Source: Coriolopsis trogii (lineage: Eukaryota; Basidiomycota; Agaricomycetes; Polyporales; Polyporaceae). Taken from it: a stretch of 64,000 nt of DNA. The stretch covers positions 310,001-374,000 of the forward strand of contig JAHYIO010000004.1 in the NCBI GenBank assembly GCA_020543525.1, read 5' to 3'. Below the pieces are notes generated by a model. The model saw nothing but the letters and a program-made list of their open reading frames with translations, was not told the origin of the DNA and did not search any database. The translations under genes were made by a program, and so were the position numbers. Below, one piece after another: positions 1-7,945 of the stretch (its first letter is position 1; each line of letters starts with the position of its first letter).

Positions 1-88
1 GGCCGGTATTGTCGGGCCGCGTACCGGTGGCGTGGGTATGTTGCCTTCCTTCCATTTTGGTCACTCAACGCCATGCTTTCGGCGTTTG

Positions 89-101
89 TTCTCGATTTTT
101 C
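89..101 (+). promoter_or_regulatory. candidate heat-shock element upstream of the small HSP gene
   Basis: Reads TTC-nn-GAT-nn-TTC, one base away from the canonical three-unit HSF1 site (TTCnnGAAnnTTC), 228 bp before the start codon of the Hsp20 gene. A second, weaker match (TTC-nn-GAC-nn-GTC) lies at 147-159, and a TATA-like ACATAAAAG ends at 230. The position fits heat-shock control; binding is inferred. Confidence 0.45.
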
Positions 102-328
102 CAGTACAATCGCCACCAGCCGCCGCATGACCAGCTGCACATGTAGTTCTCGACATGTCCAGTCCTCGGAAGGACCCAACCAGACCATTCGTTTAGCGTT
201 GCTCTCATGAGCTGCTCGCCAACATAAAAGGCGGACACTGACCCATCCTTCTATCCTCAGAACGAATCAGCACAAGTCATCCGCACTACAACTACTGCTT
301 ATCGCGAGTTCCATACCTCACAACCAAC

Positions 329-915
329 ATGTCCTTCTCCACTCTCTTCAACGACCCCTTCTTCTCCGAGTTTGACCGCATGTTCGATGAGGCCTTCGAC
401 CGTCGCACTCGCAACGGAGGCTCTTCCGCCGTTCAGCGGCAGTCGAGCGACGCTCCGCGTGTCCTCCGCCCGAGGTAGGTATACCATGACCACTACCAGC
501 ACGTCTCAAGTGAGCTAACCTGCTTGCTATAGGGTTGACGTTCACGAGGACAAGGAGAAGAACCTCGTTACCGCGACGTTCGAGCTCCCGGGTGTGAACA
601 AGCAGGACGTAAACATCGACGTCCGCAACAACGTCCTCACCATCTCCGGTGAGTCTCGGCACAACGAGGAGCGGAATGAGAACGGCTACGTCGTGCGCGA
701 GCGCAGGTTTGGTCGCTTCTCCCGCTCGCTGCCTGTTCCGGAGGGCATCAAGGTATGTTCTTCGCCCTTATGCTGTGCGTGCGAACATAAGTGAAACTGA
801 CGAAAACATTGCGTAGCCCGAGGAGATCAAAGCTGCCATGGACAACGGCGTTTTGACCATCACATACCCCCGCCAGACCCCTGAGCAGCTCCCGAAGAAG
901 ATCACTATCAACTGA
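329..915 (+). CDS. small heat-shock protein (Hsp20 / alpha-crystallin family)
   Basis: Exons 329-474, 533-752, 817-915 (154 aa); both introns (58 and 64 nt) are GT-AG and phase is kept. ATP-independent holdase chaperone of the cytosol that binds unfolding proteins under stress. The N-terminus MSFSTLFNDPFFSEFDRMFD is the usual amphipathic arm; the alpha-crystallin domain spans about residues 50-145 and includes ELPGVNKQDVNID, the LTISGE strand, and the GVLTITYPR segment with the A-x-x-x-NGVL signature. The protein ends in the ITI form of the C-terminal IxI motif, which docks neighbouring dimers. Length is typical for fungal Hsp20. The start is the first in-frame ATG after a short leader (about 100 nt from the TATA-like element), with heat-shock-element-like sites further upstream. 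Confidence 0.96.
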
Positions 916-1427
916 AGGAATGTCGCTTATGATACCCAACAGATTGCTTACCCTGTTGTATTTGTAGTCATCGAAATTGTACAATATAGTGGAGCTTCTT
1001 CTCTTATCATGTCCAGGACTGTGCGAGGATTCAGCTACTGTCCTGGTCGTGTGTTGGTATGGAGGATACCACATATGCAACCTGGTTACCTGCATCTCAC
1101 ACCTACCACTTAACCTTGTCACTTGAACTTACCGACGATATCGCCCTCTATGCGCATGCGATGTTTATCTGTACGGCAGTGCCATCTTGCGTCGCTGGTT
1201 CAATCTGCGGTATACGAATCTCTCTTACATATACGTGATGCCGAGTCTGGCGCGACATGATTTTTTGTACTACTGAGCACAATCAGCCCTTACAAGCGGT
1301 CGCAACGGTTTCCATTCCTGCGCACTAGGCATTATACAAGTTCTATATACTTAGTAACACATCGAGATGAAGTCAGGTCTTGCTCGTCTTGATAAGCTGA
1401 GTCAAGCACAACGTTCGTGCTGAGAGC
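916..1427. other. intergenic, convergent 3' regions
   Basis: The spacer between the stop codons of the Hsp20 gene (+) and the first RlpA-like gene (-). I see no conserved coding signal here; the short ORFs are uninterrupted by chance. Confidence 0.6.
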
Positions 1428-1934
1428 TCAGAGGAGCGTCCAGGTAATACCTTGGATGCGCCCAACCTCAAGCGGCGCCAGCTGCTGGAACGCAGCCGGA
1501 CTGAGGTCGACGGACCCGACACCGCACGACGGGCATGTGTCCGCGACCACGACCGTGACCTGCGCACCGGCAGGAGTGGTGATGCGCATCGAGCGGCCGC
1601 ACATCGGGTTCCTAAGATAGACCATGAGTCAATGTTGCCTCCACGTCGATGAGGATGGGAGGATACTCACGTGTTCGGGTTCGGACCCGCACCGGGGAAG
1701 TTCTGGATGGTCTGAATATCGACAGCGACGATGAAGTCGGCGTCGGTGTTGAATTGGCCGCAGGAGCCGAGCCCGGTGTTGTACCAGGTAGCTGTATACA
1801 AGACGCAGGCCAGAGTCATGCACTGACAAATACTATCCGCAAAACGGCGACTCACCGTCACCTCCAGACAGAGTCTGAGCGTACGCGGCGGTGGCAGCAG
1901 AGAGTACGGTAAGGGCAACGGTGGAGAAACGCAT
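1428..1934 (-). CDS. secreted RlpA/expansin-like double-psi beta-barrel protein, copy 1
   Basis: Exons (5' to 3') 1934-1856, 1791-1671, 1611-1428; 127 aa. The first 19 residues form a signal peptide (MRFSTVALTV... ending A-Y-A). The mature protein is a single DPBB (barwin/expansin/RlpA fold) domain: ATWYNTGLGSCG at the front, DADFIVAVD, CGRSMRIT, VADTCPSC, and the SVDLSPAAFQQLA helix ending in GITWTLL. Basidiomycete proteins of this size are secreted and related to expansins and to bacterial papain inhibitors; the ligand (cell-wall glucan or a protease) is not known. The aspartate of VADTCP is the conserved DPBB residue. Two paralogues at 14.8 and 17.4 kb share exon lengths 79/121/184 exactly, so all three derive from local duplication. 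Confidence 0.93.
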
Positions 1935-2034
1935 AGTGAACAAGTGATAACGCTCTGTGGTGGTGAATGTGGGTGAGTTGTACTCGGAGATGGACGGATA
2001 TCTTCAATGCTGTAAGGGGTTCGGACAATGCTCT

Positions 2035-2040
2035 TATATA
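2035..2040 (-). promoter_or_regulatory. TATA box of RlpA-like copy 1
   Basis: TATATA 101 bp upstream of the copy 1 start codon. Copies 2 and 3 have the same kind of box 113 bp upstream, followed on the far side by a similar CG-rich stretch, so the promoter was duplicated with the gene. Confidence 0.5.
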
Positions 2041-3043
2041 TGTGCTGAGCCTGCACTCGGTGGTGTAGTGTGCGCCTCGGCCTTGCACTCGACGTCTAGT
2101 ATCATCAAGCCACCAGAGACGGTTTGCTTGGCGGTCCGGGGATCGAGGAACTTGGTTCTGGATACAGATCAATATGCATATGGTATCTGGTGCGTAGCTG
2201 GACTCAGCGTTCCGCTACATATTCGGAGGGAGCTTACCGGAGCCTTGGCCGTACTCACTGCATAACATGGCGGTAGCTGGTGTACTACGAGCGTCCAGAA
2301 CCCACGATTGGTCGCCAATCTCAGGACGTCTAGTCATAGCCGCATCGGGAAGTATATCGAGGCGCGGAGGGTCTCCATACCAATATGGAGAAGCATGCGT
2401 GGTGGCGTTGGCACGCGTTGCATATGCACTCCCCCGCGGACGGTCAGCGGAGTGTAAATGGCGTATGTGGTATGCATCCGAACTCACGTTGTCGCCCGGC
2501 GGCGGCAAGCCGTACGGCGGCGTGGCGACTGCCGTCCTCGCCGACGTCCTGAGTCTCGGGGCAATGTCTACTCGCTTTGCTGCAGCCGCTATACCGATGC
2601 GCAGGCAGACGCTACGGTCAGCCGCGGCGGCTGTAAGCGCGGATTTGCAGCGGCGCCAAGGCATGTGGCCAAAGCTGGAATGGGTCGATTGTCGTGGACG
2701 TTGGCAGGGCGTGTAAGTGACTATAGGACCATGCCAGTAATCGTTACGAGCATGGTCAAGATGCGCGCACACTGCCTGACGTATATCCCCCGTAGAACAG
2801 TCTGCATTAGAAGGTGGCGTTAGACGTCGAGCTCAGACCCTTCAACGGCATGCGTACATTTGGGTGTATCTCAGGCAATCGGACCAGCCTGGATGCGAAC
2901 CTCCTGCCAGAAATTGTCATGGTGCTCAGAATTGTTTCTCTAGTCTTGAAGGGTAATACCTGCATCCGTATTCATATAGTTCCGAGCATCCCATTGGGAG
3001 TTTAAGAGAACATGACGTTACAATCCGACTGAGGCTGATCATG
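2041..3043. other. intergen between RlpA copy 1 and the retrotransposon
   Basis: No gene recognised. Parts of 2.05-2.65 kb resemble 15.45-16.25 kb, upstream of RlpA copy 2 (for example CCGCTATACCGATGC near 2587 versus CCGCTACACCGATGC near 16016), so this looks like flank carried along in the gene duplication. Longer ORFs on both strands here have no protein-like features. Confidence 0.45.
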
Positions 3044-3319
3044 TGTATCGGTCTTGCTCGCAAGACCGAGGTCTATGTCGCGTGAGGAGCACGTGCGAGA
3101 CGCGACGCGACGCGTCGCGTCCCTTTCCTCTTTCTCTCTCCTTTGTAGTATGCCTCTTTGTCTCTCTCCTCCTCATATGGCTCGTCCCTCGCTCATCTCT
3201 CTCTTCCTCCTCCTTCCTCACCCGCGTGCTCGAAAGGTACGTAGCTACGCTACGTTCCCCTCCTCCTTCCTCACCCGCGTGCTCGAAAGTCCCGAGGACT
3301 TCGAGATTTCGCTTCTTTT
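3044..3319 (+). repeat. split direct repeat A1 of the retrotransposon
   Basis: Identical to A2 (7404-7679). It opens with a hairpin, CGGTCTTGC-TC-GCAAGACCG at 3049-3068, and holds an 18 nt perfect palindrome at 3104-3121. Inside, a 29 bp unit is present twice in tandem (3208-3236 and 3260-3288), the first copy followed by a GTACGT splice-donor-like site. Confidence 0.9.
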
Positions 3320-3419
3320 TCAGACCACGGCTCCGAGACGCCCTCGCGGTCCCGACGGTCGCTTCCTCCCCGCAGCCCCTTCTTCTGCCACTCGGCACGC
3401 CTCTCCTCCCGAACTCATC

Positions 3420-4343
3420 ATGCCCAGTGGTAGCGGACGCACCTCCCCTGCAGGCCCCTCGAACACCGGTGGCTCGTCCGGTGGCAACGCCCCGGCACCC
3501 GCGCAGCCTGCTGGGCCCAGTCCCGAGGTTCTCGCAGCCATTGCTGCGACGGTTCAGGCCATCCTCCAGGCACAACCTCAACCACAAGCCCTACCGGCCG
3601 CACAGGCTCCCGCTCCGGCAGCAGCACCGGTCGCGTTCCCGCAGTTCGTCGCGGCCCCCGCGAATCCCCCACGTCCCGGTGCGTCCCTCACTGATCTCTT
3701 CCCCGGCATCAAGGCCTCGTTCCTTCTCGAGATCGCGCGGCATGAGATCGATGTGGGGGACCTGCAGAAGCTCGACCCACGCAAGCGTGAGCGCGGCGCG
3801 CGGAAGGTTGTGGAGGCGGACGCCGCGGGAGTCCTCTCGATGCGCGAGGTCTCCCCGCGCGACTTCCCGACGTTCTCCTCCCTGTTCCTCCCCCTCAACA
3901 AATACTTTCAGATACTCTCGGCCTTCGCGGCAACCGGCGGAGACATCGCGATACATAACCAGGTATCGCAGTGTTTCTCGACCTACCTCGCGCGGCTGGT
4001 GGAGCTGAATGACACGTACCAGTGGCATGCCGTGGTGGCATATCACTTCACGTTCCACGCGGAACGTCTCATCGACATGACCCACGGTGACTACACGGGC
4101 TGGGCCCTCACCGACACTGAACTCCTCGCCCGGCACCTCGTTGGGAAAGAGCGCTCCCGCGCCCAAGCTTCCAAGCCCACCAGTGGTAGCAACCCATCCG
4201 GTGCCGACCCCTTCATCTGCCGCAAATTCAACCATGGCAAGTGTACGACCACGCCGTGCCCGGGCGGCAGGACGCACAAGTGCTTCACCTGCGGAGCGAC
4301 CGACCATGGCCAAGGCGCGTGCCCCCAGGCACGTGCCGCCTGA
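3420..4343 (+). CDS. retrotransposon Gag-like protein
   Basis: 307 aa from the ATG at 3420; the same frame is open back to an ATG at 3054 inside repeat A1 (429 aa), but the extra part is low-complexity Ser/Pro/Arg and probably leader. The body is a Pro/Ala/Gln-rich N-terminus, a helical capsid-like middle (from LTDLFPGIKASFLLEIARHE) and a C-terminal zinc region: a CCCH-like CRKFNHGKC...C...H and then a knuckle CFTCGATDHGQGAC (C-x2-C-x4-H-x4-C). Expected role: packaging element RNA into particles. It ends 127 bp before the RT ORF, which is in the same frame. Unlike retroviral Gag there is no protease downstream. Confidence 0.8.
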   Translation: MPSGSGRTSPAGPSNTGGSSGGNAPAPAQPAGPSPEVLAAIAATVQAILQAQPQPQALPAAQAPAPAAAPVAFPQFVAAPANPPRPGASLTDLFPGIKASFLLEIARHEIDVGDLQKLDPRKRERGARKVVEADAAGVLSMREVSPRDFPTFSSLFLPLNKYFQILSAFAATGGDIAIHNQVSQCFSTYLARLVELNDTYQWHAVVAYHFTFHAERLIDMTHGDYTGWALTDTELLARHLVGKERSRAQASKPTSGSNPSGADPFICRKFNHGKCTTTPCPGGRTHKCFTCGATDHGQGACPQARAA

Positions 4344-4469
4344 AGGTGCGGCAGGACGGGCAGCGGGTGGCACCCAGCCGCCCGTCCTCGCCCGCTCGCG
4401 CTCTCCCTGGTCCCTCCATCGTCTCGGCCTCTCATCTCGGACACACACCTGGGCCCTGTCGCACCACCT

Positions 4470-6704
4470 GTGGCACGCCTCACATCATCCCCCTCCACAC
4501 TGGTCACACCACCATCGGCTCCGCCGCCTCTCCCACCGCTCATCCATGCAGAGCAATTTCCCGCTGGCCCCGCGCCACCTCTACGTCCAAACTCGGACCC
4601 TCGCTCGAACGCTATCCACTCCCGCCCCGGCACCGAACCACGCGTAAGCTCTTCGCTCTGCCGCGCGGCCTGGGACCTCCACCTTACAGACTACCCCGAC
4701 CGCACATTTGTATCATCTTTACTCAATATAATAGATTTCGGTGCATCTATCGGTTACGCTGGTCCAGTCTCCTCTCAAGCGTGCAACAATCTCTCTACAG
4801 CACAGGCTCATCCCGACGCCGTCGCCGCTGACATATCCGCCCTCTGCAGTCGCGATCGCATGCACGGCCCATTCCCCTCTCCTCCGCTCGCGCATTTCCG
4901 AGCATCGCCGCTCGGGATCGTCTCGCGACCTCGCAACCCTAACAAACTACGTGTCATCAATCACCTCTCGTGGCCGCGCAGATCGTCAGTCAACGACGGC
5001 ATCCCCGATTCCGAAGGTCAAATATCCTACGAGTCATTCGACTCCGCTGTCGCGGAGGTGTGCCGGCTCGGGCGAGGCTCTCTGCTAGCCAAACTCGACC
5101 TCAAGGACGCCTTCCGGCACATCCCTGTACGCGCCGCTGACTGGCACTTGCTTGGCTGCACCTGGGCCGGACATTTCTACTACAGTGCCGTCCTCGTCTT
5201 CGGGGCCAAGTCAGCACCGTACATCTTCAACCTCTTTGCTGAGGCTCTCCACTGGATCATTCAACGCCATATTCCTGCGTCACTCCGCCACTATCTTGAC
5301 GACTTCCTCCCCATCTTCGCACCTAACACGCCCGCCGCCACTGCACACGCTGCAGTCGAGTGGATCATGGACCTCGGACAGCAACTCGGCCTCGAGTTCC
5401 AGCCAACGAAGACTGTCTGGCCGACGACGTGCTTGGAGTTCCTCGGCCTCGAGCTCGACACAGGCGCTATGGAGGCCCGCATGCCAGCTGACAAGCTCGT
5501 CTGGCTCGGGGAGCTCTTAGCGGCCTGGCGAGTTCGTCACGCATGCACGCTCCGCGATCTTCAATCCCTCATTGGTTTCCTGCAGTTCGCCGCACAGGTT
5601 ATCCCACACTCTCGTGCTTTCATCCGTCGTCTCATCGACTTCTCCACCACGTTCTCCTCCGAACATGCCGTCCGCCACATCCCCCGGTACGCGCGTGCCG
5701 ACCTCCATTGGTGGTTGGTGTTCTATTCTCGCTGGAATGGTGTTCGCCTCATCGCTCCCTCTCTCCCAACCATTCACGTCTATACCGACGCGAGTGGAGC
5801 AGAGAAGAAGGGCATAGGCGGCATTTTCGGGTGCGAATGGTACGCAAGCCGTGTGCCTCGACGTCACCGTCAGCGCGACATCCAATTCAAGGAGCTCTAT
5901 GCTGTGCTGCAGGCGACACTTCGCTGGGGCGACCAGTGGTCCGGTTCGCACGTCGTCTTTCATATTGACAACAAAGTCATTGTGGATGCAATCGAGCAGG
6001 ACCGCAACCGTTCGCGTCAGACGATGTCGCTCCTTCGCATCCTTCTCATGCTTGCCGCGTGTCTCGGTTTCTCATTCTCCTCAGAGTGGTTACCTTCTGC
6101 TGCGAACGCGCTCGCTGACGCTGCCTCTCGTTTCCAGTATACCAGACTTTTCCAGCTGGCACCGGACCTTTGCTCCAAGCCCTCGCTGACGAACCCCCTG
6201 CTGTCTGGTTTGAAACGCACCCTCAGTACTCTCGATCGGTCGCCCGGTACCTCTGGTTTGGGCTGGCAGCCAGTACTCGCCGCACATACACCACCGGCCA
6301 GTCCTCCTTTGTCAACTTCATCCGCCTCCATCCCAGCCTCCAAAACTCCGACGGCAGCTTCCTCCCTGCATCACAACTCGCTATTATGGAATGGGTTGCG
6401 CACCTCGCCGGTCGAGTCCAACCAAAAACCATCAAAACCTACCTGGCCAGTGTCCGATCGCTCCATGTCGACAGTGACCTCCCCTACACCGCTTGTGAGT
6501 CCCCCGTTGTGCAGCGACTCCTGCACGGCATCAAACGCTTTCACGGCGAGCGTCCCCGTAACCCCAAGCTGCCCATCACGCTCCACATTGCACGCGCGGT
6601 CTGTGAGCGGCTGGGCGAAGCCAACGGCTATGCGGACCTTGTCGCTCGGGCGGCCATTTGCCTCGCATTTGCCGGATTCCTGCGCTGCGGTGAGTTCACA
6701 CTAA
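4470..6704 (+). CDS. retrotransposon reverse transcriptase - RNase H
   Basis: 744 aa ORF. The RT domain covers about residues 130-330: KLDLKDAFRHIPV carries the first catalytic Asp near residue 210 and YLDDF the catalytic pair near 275. RNase H follows: YTDASG (about 437), the Glu of QFKELYAVL, HIDNK (about 498) and the Asp of NALADAASR (about 547) give the D-E-D-D set. These motifs and the lack of protease or integrase are typical of DIRS/Ngaro RT. Beyond about residue 565 the ORF is out of frame with, and overlaps, the recombinase ORF for 535 nt, so that C-terminal tail is probably not meaningful. The N-terminal 120 residues are Pro/Ser-rich linker. Confidence 0.9.
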   Translation: MARLTSSPSTLVTPPSAPPPLPPLIHAEQFPAGPAPPLRPNSDPRSNAIHSRPGTEPRVSSSLCRAAWDLHLTDYPDRTFVSSLLNIIDFGASIGYAGPVSSQACNNLSTAQAHPDAVAADISALCSRDRMHGPFPSPPLAHFRASPLGIVSRPRNPNKLRVINHLSWPRRSSVNDGIPDSEGQISYESFDSAVAEVCRLGRGSLLAKLDLKDAFRHIPVRAADWHLLGCTWAGHFYYSAVLVFGAKSAPYIFNLFAEALHWIIQRHIPASLRHYLDDFLPIFAPNTPAATAHAAVEWIMDLGQQLGLEFQPTKTVWPTTCLEFLGLELDTGAMEARMPADKLVWLGELLAAWRVRHACTLRDLQSLIGFLQFAAQVIPHSRAFIRRLIDFSTTFSSEHAVRHIPRYARADLHWWLVFYSRWNGVRLIAPSLPTIHVYTDASGAEKKGIGGIFGCEWYASRVPRRHRQRDIQFKELYAVLQATLRWGDQWSGSHVVFHIDNKVIVDAIEQDRNRSRQTMSLLRILLMLAACLGFSFSSEWLPSAANALADAASRFQYTRLFQLAPDLCSKPSLTNPLLSGLKRTLSTLDRSPGTSGLGWQPVLAAHTPPASPPLSTSSASIPASKTPTAASSLHHNSLLWNGLRTSPVESNQKPSKPTWPVSDRSMSTVTSPTPLVSPPLCSDSCTASNAFTASVPVTPSCPSRSTLHARSVSGWAKPTAMRTLSLGRPFASHLPDSCAAVSSH

Positions 6705-7282
6705 AGCGCAATGAATCGTTCGACCCGGCAGTGCACCTCACAATCGACGCGGTCAAATTCATCCCCGATGTTCACCAAGCCTCTCACATACTCCTCACTC
6801 TCAACGCCTCGAAGACGGACCCCTTCCGGCACGGAGTCACCCTCACTCTGGCTGCAGCGCCAGGGACAGTGACCTGCCCAGTTGCAGCTCTTCGGGCGCT
6901 GCGTTCGAACGACGTTTATAACAGACTTACCGGCGATCCGCGCCAACCCTTGCTGCCAGGCCTGACTCCGGGTTCTGCACTCATGCGGGACGACTTCCTG
7001 GAGCGGCTTAGGCTCATTCTAACCCAACTGGGTCTCGACGCCTCTAAATACTCGGGCCACAGCTTCCGGCGCGGCGCTGCGTCCTCAGCTGCGGCAGCAG
7101 GATACTCTGATAACGAGATCCAACAGCTCGGGCGCTGGCACAGCGATGCTTACAAGTTGTACATCGACCTTCCACGCGAGCGCATTATTCACCTCTCGCA
7201 ACGACTCCACTGGGCGGAGGCCGAGCCTCACGCTCAGCTTCCCGAGCCTCCGGCCCTCCACTTCGCTCCTCCCATGGCTTGA
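6170..7282 (+). CDS. retrotransposon tyrosine recombinase
   Basis: Open frame of about 370 codons; it overlaps the RT-RH ORF in another frame and has no ATG near its start (the frame is open upstream of 6170), so expression by frameshift or from a spliced RNA is likely. It has an N-terminal SAM-like core-binding domain (ASTRRTYTTGQSSFVNFIR) and a catalytic domain with the box I Arg in FLRCGEF (about residue 170), the H-x-x-R box GHSFRRGAAS (about 297) and LGRWHSDAYKLYID with the nucleophilic Tyr (about 327-330). It would integrate the circular cDNA by strand exchange. The stop codon lies inside repeat B1. Confidence 0.9.
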   Translation: MLQALADEPPAVWFETHPQYSRSVARYLWFGLAASTRRTYTTGQSSFVNFIRLHPSLQNSDGSFLPASQLAIMEWVAHLAGRVQPKTIKTYLASVRSLHVDSDLPYTACESPVVQRLLHGIKRFHGERPRNPKLPITLHIARAVCERLGEANGYADLVARAAICLAFAGFLRCGEFTLKRNESFDPAVHLTIDAVKFIPDVHQASHILLTLNASKTDPFRHGVTLTLAAAPGTVTCPVAALRALRSNDVYNRLTGDPRQPLLPGLTPGSALMRDDFLERLRLILTQLGLDASKYSGHSFRRGAASSAAAAGYSDNEIQQLGRWHSDAYKLYIDLPRERIIHLSQRLHWAEAEPHAQLPEPPALHFAPPMA

Positions 7283-7403
7283 GCTCGGCCCCTCCGGGTC
7301 GCGCGAGAGAGCGGTGGCGACGCGAGCCGGATGGCCCCCTCCCGCGCGGTACTGCGCGTCAATCCCATCCGCCTTCGCCCTGCCCGACTCACGCGTGAAT
7401 AGA
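7276..7403 (+). repeat. split direct repeat B1
   Basis: 128 bp, identical by eye to B2. It begins in the last codons of the recombinase ORF and abuts A2 with no gap. Confidence 0.88.
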
Positions 7404-7679
7404 TGTATCGGTCTTGCTCGCAAGACCGAGGTCTATGTCGCGTGAGGAGCACGTGCGAGACGCGACGCGACGCGTCGCGTCCCTTTCCTCTTTCTCTCTC
7501 CTTTGTAGTATGCCTCTTTGTCTCTCTCCTCCTCATATGGCTCGTCCCTCGCTCATCTCTCTCTTCCTCCTCCTTCCTCACCCGCGTGCTCGAAAGGTAC
7601 GTAGCTACGCTACGTTCCCCTCCTCCTTCCTCACCCGCGTGCTCGAAAGTCCCGAGGACTTCGAGATTTCGCTTCTTTT
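7404..7679 (+). repeat. split direct repeat A2
   Basis: 276 bp, identical by eye to A1, including the terminal hairpin (7409-7428). It is followed by a 138 bp unique spacer before B2. Confidence 0.9.
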
Positions 7680-7817
7680 ACACCCACCCATCCGCTTCCC
7701 TCTTGTGTTCATTCTCTCTCTCACGTACATGTTTCGAAACCCTATATTTGGATTCTACTCTCATATATACAGCCCGATCTACGTACATCTAGCTACACAT
7801 GTACTTCGCCTTCCGCC

Positions 7818-7945
7818 GGCTTGAGCTCGGCCCCTCCGGGTCGCGCGAGAGAGCGGTGGCGACGCGAGCCGGATGGCCCCCTCCCGCGCGGTACTGCGCG
7901 TCAATCCCATCCGCCTTCGCCCTGCCCGACTCACGCGTGAATAGA
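7818..7945 (+). repeat. split direct repeat B2 (right end of the element)
   Basis: 128 bp copy of B1. The identity stops at GAATAGA; the next base (7946, G) differs from the T that starts A2, which fixes the right boundary of the element. Confidence 0.88.

Larger units (their letters stand above)
3044..7945 (+). mobile_element. complete Ngaro-like (DIRS order) tyrosine-recombinase retrotransposon
   Basis: 4,902 bp element with three plus-strand ORFs in the order Gag, RT-RNase H, tyrosine recombinase, and no integrase, protease, LTR or methyltransferase domain. Its ends are split direct repeats: A1 at 3044-3319, and at the right end B1 7276-7403, A2 7404-7679, a 138 bp unique spacer, then B2 7818-7945. 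By eye A1 = A2 over 276 bp and B1 = B2 over 128 bp with no mismatch. This A1 ... B1A2 ... B2 layout is the hallmark of the PAT/Ngaro branch, in which a circular DNA intermediate is integrated by the recombinase; the abutting B1/A2 junction is what circle closure (B2 to A1) would produce. No target duplication is seen, as expected for recombinase insertion. Perfect repeats and open ORFs point to a recent insertion. Confidence 0.9.

Noticed and set aside
3054..3419. ATG at 3054 as the Gag start
   Set aside because: It lies inside repeat A1, which is also present as A2 outside any gene, and encodes low-complexity sequence; the ATG at 3420 is preferred.
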